Part shown: positions 42,645 to 49,720 of the stretch, one piece after another
How the letters are laid out: each line of letters begins with the position of its first letter
How positions within the stretch are numbered: position 1 is the first letter of the stretch
NCBI RefSeq assembly: GCF_003605635.1
Contig: NZ_QMDW01000003.1
Coordinates: forward strand, 62,001-126,000
Reading direction: 5' to 3'
From: Halonotius pteroides
GTDB lineage: Archaea; Halobacteriota; Halobacteria; Halobacteriales; Haloferacaceae
DNA length: 64,000 nt
Notes under the pieces: model-generated
Told to the model about the DNA's origin: nothing
The model's input: only the letters and a program-made list of their open reading frames with translations
Database searches by the model: none
Made by a program: the position numbers and the translations under genes

Positions 42645-43517
42645 CTACTGCTGTTCCGGCGGCCGCGTTTTCCGTTCCTGTTCGGGATGTTTGATGAAGA
42701 CGGTCGTGTGATCCGGCACGTCGTCGGTCACCCACGCGTTGGCCTCGATGCTCACGTGGTCGCCGACCGTGATCGGGCCCAGGAGCTTACTTCCGGCTCC
42801 GAGGACGACATTGTCGCCGATCGTCGGATGGCGTTTGTACCCTTTCTTGAGTGTGCGTTCATCGTTTTCATCCTCCTCGAAGTGGAGCGCGCCGAGGGTC
42901 ACCTCCTGATAGATGCGAGCCCAGTCGCCAACCTCGGCGGTTTCGCCGATGACGACGCCGCTGCCGTGATCGATAAAGAAGTACTCGCCGAGCTCCGCGC
43001 CAGGATGGATGTCGATCCCACTGACGCTTTTAGCGGCCTCCGAGAGCTCCCGAGCGTAGACGCCCTCGCCTTCCTCGTAGATCGCGTGTGCAACGCGGTG
43101 TACCATCGTCGCATGAAAGCCCGGATACGATCGGATGACCTCGACGTAGCTCTTGGCGGCGGGGTCACCCTTGTAGGCGGCTTCAACATCGCGTTTGAGC
43201 AGCTTCCGGATCGCCGGTAGCTGGTCGAGGACGTTGGTGACAACCGTCGCCAGACACTGGTTGGCGTACGGTTGAATCCCTTGACAGAACCGCTGTCCTA
43301 ACTCATCGAGTGTTTCTTTGACCGCGTCCGCGTCGCCGACAAGCGTCGACGCGTTCCAACAGCCCGGAAACAGCAGCCGGCGGAGAATACCAACCTCTTC
43401 GACTGTCGTCGCCCGCTCCGGAAACGCTGACTGCTGGTGTGTCCGGAACCGGTCGTCGTCGGCCGCGTAGGCCTCAACCAACGACTCGTGGGCGGTACCA
43501 GTATACGTGTACTCCAT
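42645..43517 (-). CDS. cysE: Serine O-acetyltransferase (EpsC-type)
   Basis: 290 residues. An N-terminal helical domain of about 150 residues is followed by left-handed beta-helix hexapeptide repeats (GIDIHPGAELGEYFFIDHGS, the VVIGETAEVGD strand and SIEANAWVTDDV). The catalytic histidine and aspartate lie in the FIDHGSGVVIGE loop. It makes O-acetylserine for cysteine synthesis. The start ATG at 43517 is preferred; the frame extends to 43577 but this adds a lysine-rich segment unlike the family. No cysK gene is in the window. Confidence 0.92.
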   Translation of the reverse strand: MEYTYTGTAHESLVEAYAADDDRFRTHQQSAFPERATTVEEVGILRRLLFPGCWNASTLVGDADAVKETLDELGQRFCQGIQPYANQCLATVVTNVLDQLPAIRKLLKRDVEAAYKGDPAAKSYVEVIRSYPGFHATMVHRVAHAIYEEGEGVYARELSEAAKSVSGIDIHPGAELGEYFFIDHGSGVVIGETAEVGDWARIYQEVTLGALHFEEDENDERTLKKGYKRHPTIGDNVVLGAGSKLLGPITVGDHVSIEANAWVTDDVPDHTTVFIKHPEQERKTRPPEQQ

Positions 43518-43598
43518 TAGCTGATACTTGCGCTCTGAGAACTTTAGTGCCTCGCGTTCGTGCGACAACCCGAGCACAGCGAGCCCTCTGTCGCGATG

Positions 43599-45173
43599 TT
43601 ATCGAGTAAACTTCACGCCGGATTTTGTCAGCGAGTGCCTGATAAATCGATGTTCGACGACCTTCTCAACCTCACCCCGACGCGAACACACCGCAAGCTC
43701 CTTGAAATCGTACTCCTGTTGAACGCGTTTGCCGTACTTGTAGGCCTTTTTCGCACTTGGCGCGGAGGCGAATGCAAACCGATCAGTCGATGGGACAACG
43801 AGCCACGATGAGAGGAAATCGCTGTATTCGACGCGCAGGGATTCGAAGTGCTCGTTCCAGTAGATGTCGCCGACGCTGTTGGGGGTATCCCAGCGCAGCG
43901 TGCAGGGATGATGCTCGCTTGTCAGCTGTTTCGAGGCGGTTCGCATCGCCATCATCCGCCGGTCATGGTGGGAAAACACCGTTGCCTCGCTTGGATCCCG
44001 ACGGTACTCACGGACGAGATAGCCGTCGTCGCTGGCGATCACCTCAAGCGGCTGTCTCGATGGCGGCAGATCGATCGTCCCGATTGCCTTCGGGATCGGC
44101 CCGGTTCGCTCTTTGGGCTCACCCTCGGACTCACCGCCGGGCACCCTCGGCCCCGATGGCCCAGTTGGGCCGCCGATGCCGCCGGGCTGGCCCCCGCCGA
44201 CCGGCGACGCGCGATCGGTTGTCACGCCGGTATCGGCTGGCCGGCCGCCGTCGGCCGGCTGCACCGTTGGATCCGGGACATCAGCGATCGCGGCGGCGAG
44301 ATCACGGATCGTTCTGAACCGATCCTGTTTGTCCGGCGCCATCGCCCGTGCGATCGCCTGATCGAGTTCGGTCGGAAGCTCGGGGCGGTGCTCGCTTGGC
44401 GGGGTTGGCCCGTCGACGACCGCCTGCGAGATCTCGATTTGGCTTCCCTCGTAGGGGGGCTCGCCGACCGCCAGCGTGTAGATGATCGCCCCAACCTGGT
44501 AGATATCGGTCATCGAGTCAGGCTCGCCGAACTGGTCGGGGTGGAACTGTTCGGGCGCGCTGAAGGCGACCGAGACGCCGCTGTCGGTGCTGCCCTCTAA
44601 GGGCCGCGAGGAGGTGCCCCAGTCGGCGATCTTCGCGACATCCCACATACCAGCCTCGGTCGTCCGAAACAACACGTTCTCCGGCTTGAGGTCGAGATGC
44701 GAGATCCCCTCGTAGTGGGCGAGTTCGACCCCGCGGGCGATACAGTCGATGATCCACTGCAGTTCGGGGATCTCGTATGGCTCGCTTCGGCTCGCCAGCC
44801 GGTCGCCGAGTGAGCCGCCGTCCATATACTCCATGGCGATCCACGGCAACTCCTCGCCGGTGTCGACAACGCCGACAAGGTGTTCGTAGTCGGTGTAGAG
44901 CTGTTTTTCACGCTCTCGGGTATCGAGCTTCCGCCACGTCTGGGCCTCACGGATAAACTCCTTGGCCGCTGACGCCGGCAGCGTCCGCTCCTCGTGGGTC
45001 GGCTCCTTGACCGCGACGACCCGCGGCTCAGCGTGTGTCGTCACCTTCGCCTTGTAGACGGTGGCGTGGCCGCCGCCGCCAAGCCGGTCGACGATCTGGA
45101 GATCGTCATACGTCAACGACCGACGTGGTGGACTCGCCACGGACGCAACATCCGGGCGACGCGACGGTGGCAT
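43599..45173 (-). CDS. Ser/Thr protein kinase with novel C-terminal domain
   Basis: 524 residues. The kinase domain (about 24-300) has the glycine loop LGGGGHATVY (31-40), lysine K56 in VAVKEP, glutamate E76, catalytic HLDLKPEN (159-166), DWG in place of DFG (184-186) and APE (206-208). A linker (about 300-370) rich in P, G, S and T precedes a 151-residue C-terminal domain (374-524). That domain is shared with the 390-905 protein and otherwise unknown. All catalytic residues are present, so it is probably active. It lies 50 bases after the FHA-like gene, at the end of the AAA operon. Confidence 0.93.
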   Translation of the reverse strand: MPPSRRPDVASVASPPRRSLTYDDLQIVDRLGGGGHATVYKAKVTTHAEPRVVAVKEPTHEERTLPASAAKEFIREAQTWRKLDTREREKQLYTDYEHLVGVVDTGEELPWIAMEYMDGGSLGDRLASRSEPYEIPELQWIIDCIARGVELAHYEGISHLDLKPENVLFRTTEAGMWDVAKIADWGTSSRPLEGSTDSGVSVAFSAPEQFHPDQFGEPDSMTDIYQVGAIIYTLAVGEPPYEGSQIEISQAVVDGPTPPSEHRPELPTELDQAIARAMAPDKQDRFRTIRDLAAAIADVPDPTVQPADGGRPADTGVTTDRASPVGGGQPGGIGGPTGPSGPRVPGGESEGEPKERTGPIPKAIGTIDLPPSRQPLEVIASDDGYLVREYRRDPSEATVFSHHDRRMMAMRTASKQLTSEHHPCTLRWDTPNSVGDIYWNEHFESLRVEYSDFLSSWLVVPSTDRFAFASAPSAKKAYKYGKRVQQEYDFKELAVCSRRGEVEKVVEHRFIRHSLTKSGVKFTR

Positions 45174-45223
45174 ACCGATCTTTTGTGCGTGGATTCGTAT
45201 AGAGGTTAGCCCTCCGACAGCGG

Positions 45224-45931
45224 TCAGCTCGACGCTCGGGCGTAGAGCCCCTCGATCCGGTCGCTGAGGGCTGTCAGTTCCGCCTGCCACTCCTCGTCTA
45301 ACTCCTCTGTGTGGTGGAGGCCACCCGCCTTGCTCTCAAGCCGTCGCTCGATCTGTTCGACACGACGCTGTACCGCCTCGTGCTCCGAGCTATCCAACTG
45401 GTGAGAGTCAAGAAACGACCGGAGTTCGGCGACAACGCTCCGGCTTTCCGCAACTGAGTCGGTGCTGGCGGCTCGCAACGCGTTGGCCAGCGTTCTGGCG
45501 TGGGCGGCCGGGCTGACCCCACCTGCCTGCTCGGCTGCCGGACTGCGCTGAGAGCCCTCACGCTCGACAGTGGCCTGCAACGTGAGACTAATCCCGACTG
45601 TCAGTCGACAGTCATCGGTGATCGCGGCGGCGTCACCCGCTGTCAACGTGTGGGTTCGGAGATTGGTGCTGAGGCTGACCGGATTCGTGCTTCCGTGGTT
45701 GCGGACGCTGATCCCGCGTGAGATCGGCGAGAGTTCAACCGGCGGTCGACCGTCGGTTTTTCGGGAGACGGTTGCATCGCGGACAGCGAGGTCGACGCGT
45801 TGGCCCTCGGTTTCGGCCACGATCGTCTTACTGCCGTCGCCGAGCCGGTAGATCCCGACCCGTGAGTCGATCGGCACGCGGGTCGGGGTTGCGTCCTCAC
45901 TGGCCGGATCCGACAGCAGATATCGCTTCAT
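45224..45931 (-). CDS. FHA-like phosphopeptide-binding protein
   Basis: 235 residues. The first 118 show a beta-rich pattern with RDATVSRK (serine and arginine of the FHA core) and VRNHGSTNP, matching the N.S.N segment that reads phosphothreonine. The canonical GR is degenerate, so assignment rests on spacing. The C-terminal part (about 140-235) is helical and acidic, with several E/D-R repeats, perhaps a coiled coil. The start ATG at 45931 overlaps the AAA gene stop as ATGA, tying its translation to the ATPase. It lies before the kinase gene, so reading of that kinase's products is a natural inference. Confidence 0.75.
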   Translation of the reverse strand: MKRYLLSDPASEDATPTRVPIDSRVGIYRLGDGSKTIVAETEGQRVDLAVRDATVSRKTDGRPPVELSPISRGISVRNHGSTNPVSLSTNLRTHTLTAGDAAAITDDCRLTVGISLTLQATVEREGSQRSPAAEQAGGVSPAAHARTLANALRAASTDSVAESRSVVAELRSFLDSHQLDSSEHEAVQRRVEQIERRLESKAGGLHHTEELDEEWQAELTALSDRIEGLYARASS

Positions 45932-47085
45932 CCCCCATCCCACGCGTCCAAACTCGGGTCGGTTGCCTCGATGGCGGCTGTCAGGTGGGCCTGTGAGATC
46001 GGGACGACCGAGTCGGCATCCCGAGCTTCCTTCAGGGCGTTGCGTGCGGCCGTCGAGGCGATGATCTCGAGGTCGCTGGCAACATACCCATCGGTCTGTG
46101 CTTTGATCTCATCCCAATCGATCTCGTCGGTGACGACCGGCCGATCCCGGAGATGGATCCGCAGGATCGCTGCCCGCGCCGTCGCATCCGGCGGTGGCAC
46201 CTCGATGCGCTCGTCGAATCGCCGCCAGGCCGCGCCGTCGAGTTCCTCCGGCAGGTTTGTCGCGCCGACGACCACCACGTCTTCGCCTTTCGTCTCCGAC
46301 ATTTCGGTGAGAAACTGGGTGATCATCTGGCTCTCGCTCATGGTTTTGTTTGCCGTCCCGCCGCGCTCGGCGGCGATGGCATCGATCTCATCGAGAAAGA
46401 GCAGACAGGGCTGGTTGTCGCGGGCGATCTCGAACAGATCAGCCATGTTGTCGGCGGCCTCACCGACCAGCGAACTGGTGATATCCGAGGCTTGGGCGAT
46501 GACGACGTTGTACCCCAACTCGCCGGCCAGTGCCTCCGTAATATACGTTTTGCCGGTTCCCGGCGGGCCATATAGGAGAACGCCGTTGACGACGCCGAGA
46601 TCGTACTCCGCGTACAGTTCGGGTCGCTGCAGCGGGTCGATGACCTGATCTTTCAGCGTTTCTTTGAGGTCGGTCATCCCGCCAACGTCGCTGAAATCCA
46701 TCGCGGGGGGTTCCGCAAGAAACGTTTCGGGATCGGTGCCGGTGTCGTCGGCGTCGCCGGCCCGCCCGGGTGTGTCGCCATCGCCCGTGGCTGTCGTGGT
46801 CGTTGTCGACCCACCGGTACTGCCACCGCTTTCGTCGACAAGCGGCTTGTCGCTTTCGAGGCGTTCGGCGGCGGTGGCAAGATTGGCGGCCAGCTCCTTG
46901 CGCTCGGTGGCCAGCCGTGGGTTGGTTTCAAGCTCGGCGAGATCCTCAAGCACGCCGACACACTGCCGGTAGTAGCGGGCGGCCGCCGACGGCTGGCCCT
47001 CCTCGCGGGCGGCCTCGGCGTGGCTCCGGTAGCGCTCGTACTCGGATTCGAGATGGCTCTTCTGGGCACTCCGCTTCAGCGACAT
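45928..47085 (-). CDS. Vps4-like AAA ATPase with MIT-like N-terminal domain
   Basis: 385 residues. Residues 12-78 form a three-helix MIT-like domain (YERYRSHAEAAREEG, then AARYYRQCVGVLEDL and the ERKELAANLATAAERL helix). A threonine/glycine linker (80-118) follows. The AAA core has Walker A GPPGTGKT (173-180), a pore loop with SDITSSLVGE, Walker B LLFLDEID (228-235), sensor 1 GATN (274-277) and paired arginines R288-R289 as finger candidates. A C-terminal helical lid follows. This is the layout of the katanin/Vps4 clade that disassembles ESCRT-III filaments. Three bases separate it from the coiled-coil gene upstream. Confidence 0.88.
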   Translation of the reverse strand: MSLKRSAQKSHLESEYERYRSHAEAAREEGQPSAAARYYRQCVGVLEDLAELETNPRLATERKELAANLATAAERLESDKPLVDESGGSTGGSTTTTTATGDGDTPGRAGDADDTGTDPETFLAEPPAMDFSDVGGMTDLKETLKDQVIDPLQRPELYAEYDLGVVNGVLLYGPPGTGKTYITEALAGELGYNVVIAQASDITSSLVGEAADNMADLFEIARDNQPCLLFLDEIDAIAAERGGTANKTMSESQMITQFLTEMSETKGEDVVVVGATNLPEELDGAAWRRFDERIEVPPPDATARAAILRIHLRDRPVVTDEIDWDEIKAQTDGYVASDLEIIASTAARNALKEARDADSVVPISQAHLTAAIEATDPSLDAWDGG

Positions 47086-47088
47086 GGG

Positions 47089-47745
47089 TTAGAGGCTTGG
47101 CTCGCTGTCCTCGATGTCGACATCGAAGTCGTCCGGCTCGACCTCGACGGTGTCGTCGATATCGACCTGCTCGTGGTTGATGTCGCCGGCGGCCATCTCC
47201 TCCATGAGCTCTATCTCCTCGTCGGCCCCGGTTTCGAGATCCTGGTCGAGAATCTCCACGTCGAGGGCCTCCTGTACCTGCTTCATATCCTCGATCTCAA
47301 GGCCGAACTCCGCCATCTGATCCATAACCTCTCGCTGGAGTTCCTGGGCGTTGAGTTCGTCGTCAAACAGGTGATCGAGTTCGTAGGACTCACCGTCGCC
47401 GTTGTGCATCGCCAACACCTCACGCATTCCCTCGATGGAGATGACGGTGCCAAGCTTGATGCTGTTGGTCTTGTGTTTTTTCTTTTTGACCTCGTATTTT
47501 TTCTTCTCGAATTTGGCCTTCTGGGCGTACTGCTGGCGGCGGAACTCATCGGCCTCCGCGCCCTTCTGAAGCAGCTTCTGGTATCGTTCGGCGTGGTTAT
47601 CCATCTCGGATTCGATCTGTCTGAGGTGCTGTTCGAGTTTCGTCTTATCCTTCCGGAGCTCGGTTCGGCTGTAGGCACTCTCATCGAGCAGCGTCGCCGT
47701 GTCGGCGGTGCCGAACCGGTCTCTCACCCACGATCGAATGTCCAT
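47089..47745 (-). CDS. Coiled-coil, basic-to-acidic protein; ESCRT-III/Snf7-like candidate
   Basis: 218 residues. A short amphipathic start (MDIRSWVRDRFG) is followed by a long basic helical part (about 28-110, with RKDKTKLEQHLRQIESEMDN and KKKYEVKKKK). A strongly acidic helical second half (about 120-218, with the block DEEIELMEEMAAGD) completes it. A basic helical hairpin with an acidic C-terminal half is how CHMP/CdvB proteins are built. No membrane segment or enzymatic motif is seen. It is the first gene of the operon with the Vps4-like ATPase. Similarity to Snf7 is architectural; a chance coiled coil or PspA-like protein remains possible. The ATG at 47745 is supported by a TATA box 26 bases upstream. 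Confidence 0.65.
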   Translation of the reverse strand: MDIRSWVRDRFGTADTATLLDESAYSRTELRKDKTKLEQHLRQIESEMDNHAERYQKLLQKGAEADEFRRQQYAQKAKFEKKKYEVKKKKHKTNSIKLGTVISIEGMREVLAMHNGDGESYELDHLFDDELNAQELQREVMDQMAEFGLEIEDMKQVQEALDVEILDQDLETGADEEIELMEEMAAGDINHEQVDIDDTVEVEPDDFDVDIEDSEPSL

Positions 47746-47766
47746 TATCAACCTGTATGGATTCGA

Positions 47767-47775
47767 GGTATAATG
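47767..47775 (-). promoter_or_regulatory. TATA box of the ESCRT-like operon
   Basis: Minus-strand CATTATACC preceded by AAAAGG, centred 26 bases before the ATG at 47745, so the operon begins with a leaderless message. Confidence 0.55.
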
Positions 47776-48116
47776 CCTTTTGCCATGGGTAGGGCCAGCG
47801 CGTAGCGCGTGCTACCGTGTTGGGGGAGCAGTCGTGCCAGTGATGAGATGGACGACGCTTCCCAACGATCGACAGCATTCACACCGCCAACTCGTGGGCG
47901 CGGCCAACAGCTATTAGTGAGGAAACAATACCCTCAACAGACTATCAGGCGTCTCATGACCTCCCCATCGACTCTCCTGTTAGCTCAGGGACAGCCGTTG
48001 TCGCCGCCATCGACAGCGGCGCGCGCGCGGTCGTCGACACCACTGGTGGGGACGCCACAAGCTACCCTCCATTCGCCGCTGCCGGTCGTCTGGCCGGCCG
48101 CTCTCATCGATCTTGT
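47776..48116. other. Divergent intergenic region
   Basis: I see no supported gene. A 54-codon plus-strand frame (47956-48120) overlapping the next gene as ATGA has a serine/proline/arginine composition unlike real proteins here. The frame of the 48117 gene is open back to 47847 but offers no ATG, GTG or TTG before 48117. It holds the promoter for the 47745 operon and presumably that of the 48117 gene; a weak AACAATA lies near 47925. Confidence 0.5.
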
Positions 48117-49694
48117 ATGACCGACTGTCAAGACTGGCTCTCCGAGCTCACTCACGCCGCCGATCGCATCCTCAATGAGGATCTCGCTGCCCTCCAGCGA
48201 ATGTCGGAGCTTGCCAGACTCGACCGGTATGAATCGATCACACGCGACGAGGAGGCCCTCCGCTGGGAGTTTACCAAGGAGTGCAACGGGTTTCTGACCA
48301 GCAGCGAGGAGGATCGACTGCGCGGCGAACTCCGCCTTGCGCGGCTGCTGTTGGCGGCGAGCTTCTACGCTGAGGGCGAGGTGCCGGAGTCGATCGCCGA
48401 CGATTTCATTCAGCCTGAACTCCAAGCTGTCGTCGACTTCGATCGCTTCAAACGGTTCGATACGCTGGATGAATCCCAACTTGAAGCGCGTATCCAGCGA
48501 TTAGACGGTGAGGTGACCGAGTTACTGGAGACGTACGCCGACTCGACGGTCGCCAACATCGACACCCTGCTGGAAAACCCCGATGTCCAACAGGACGTGA
48601 TCGACCGCCTGCTCGACCGGTATGAAGACCGCCGCGCGCGCGTTCGTCAGGCGATCTTTCTCTATGCTGAGACCCACGGCCTCGAAACCCTTGGCGGTGA
48701 TCTCGCATTCGACGACATAGAGAACCCCGCCGGTGTTGACGGCGGTCGCCCGACCGGTGCTGCCGACGGGGCAGGGTCAGCTGCCGCCGCTGCCGACGCC
48801 AGTGATCGATCAGCCGACGACGCCGGGCGATCGCCGACTGCCACCCGCCCCACGACTACAACCGCCGACAGTGACGCCGTCACCGCCGCGACCGCCCGCC
48901 TGTTCGAGTTGGATTATCTTGGCCGCTTCGAGACCTCGATGCAGGAGATAGACGAGATCCACCTGCCCGATGAGGCGTTTTCCGTTCCTGACGGCTACTG
49001 GGAGGGTCGTTGTAGCCGCCGAAACGAACGCGATCGTATGGCTGCCCTTCTCGAAACGAACGGCGACGACGTGGCGGCCCATCCGGTCAACCCGACCGCG
49101 CGCTATGCGCTCACCGACTCGAAGTATTTCGGCCTCACCAGCGAGACGCGGATGGTCATCGAGGCGACGGTCTACTCTCACCTCACCCAGCACGCCAGCG
49201 AGGGCGTCGATGCGACCCCGGCTGGTGTCGATGACCTCGTTGCCATCGTGGGTGAGGCGGTCGACGAAGCGGCTGATCGCACAGCCCCCTCGCTGCTCGG
49301 GATCGCCTCCCCAACCGGCTGGACGGATCGCGTCGTCGGCTACGTCCAAGACGACGAGCTTAGCCGGACACATTATGGCCCACACGTGAGCGTCTGTCTG
49401 ATCGACCTCCAGCGCGGCGACCTCATCTACGATACGACCGATTCTGTCGTCGCCGAAAACGCCGACCTCTTTGAGCGCGCGGTACAGGCGGACGCCGTCG
49501 CCAACTGCGTTGACACCCTCCGGAGCCGGTATCTGGAGGGGCTTGGTCGAGAAACGCTGCTGCTTACTGCTGCCACCGAGGAAACGGGCTACGACCGTCA
49601 CGTCGTTCGACAGGCGTTCTCACGGTTGGAAGCCGACGATGCGGGCGAAGTGTTCTCGATCAACGACGACGGCGTCGCCTTTGAGTTCCGATAG
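48117..49694 (+). CDS. Large unknown protein divergent from the ESCRT-like operon
   Basis: 525 residues. The N-terminal 200 residues are almost wholly helical and acidic (DWLSELTHAADRILNEDL; EARIQRLDGEVTELLETY). A disordered alanine/threonine/aspartate linker (about 205-255) follows. A folded C-terminal part (about 260-525) contains FGLTSETRMVIEATVYSHL and HYGPHVSVCLIDLQRGDLIYD. It ends in a winged-helix-like unit with GYDRHVVRQAFSRLEADDAG. No family is recognised. Head-to-head placement with the AAA/kinase operon suggests a functional link or shared control. Confidence 0.7.
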   Translation: MTDCQDWLSELTHAADRILNEDLAALQRMSELARLDRYESITRDEEALRWEFTKECNGFLTSSEEDRLRGELRLARLLLAASFYAEGEVPESIADDFIQPELQAVVDFDRFKRFDTLDESQLEARIQRLDGEVTELLETYADSTVANIDTLLENPDVQQDVIDRLLDRYEDRRARVRQAIFLYAETHGLETLGGDLAFDDIENPAGVDGGRPTGAADGAGSAAAAADASDRSADDAGRSPTATRPTTTTADSDAVTAATARLFELDYLGRFETSMQEIDEIHLPDEAFSVPDGYWEGRCSRRNERDRMAALLETNGDDVAAHPVNPTARYALTDSKYFGLTSETRMVIEATVYSHLTQHASEGVDATPAGVDDLVAIVGEAVDEAADRTAPSLLGIASPTGWTDRVVGYVQDDELSRTHYGPHVSVCLIDLQRGDLIYDTTDSVVAENADLFERAVQADAVANCVDTLRSRYLEGLGRETLLLTAATEETGYDRHVVRQAFSRLEADDAGEVFSINDDGVAFEFR

Positions 49695-49720
49695 CGGTCA
49701 CCGGTGGGTTCGCGAGACGA

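Noticed and set aside
45928-47085. Proteasome-activating or Cdc48-type AAA protein
   Set aside because: It has a single AAA module, no OB fold or Cdc48 N-domain, and an MIT-like N-terminus, so the Vps4/katanin type fits better.
47956-48120. 54-codon plus-strand frame overlapping the 48117 gene in ATGA, about 30 bases after a weak TATA
   Set aside because: Serine/proline/arginine-rich composition is typical of an out-of-phase reading in this genome; the overlap alone is not enough.
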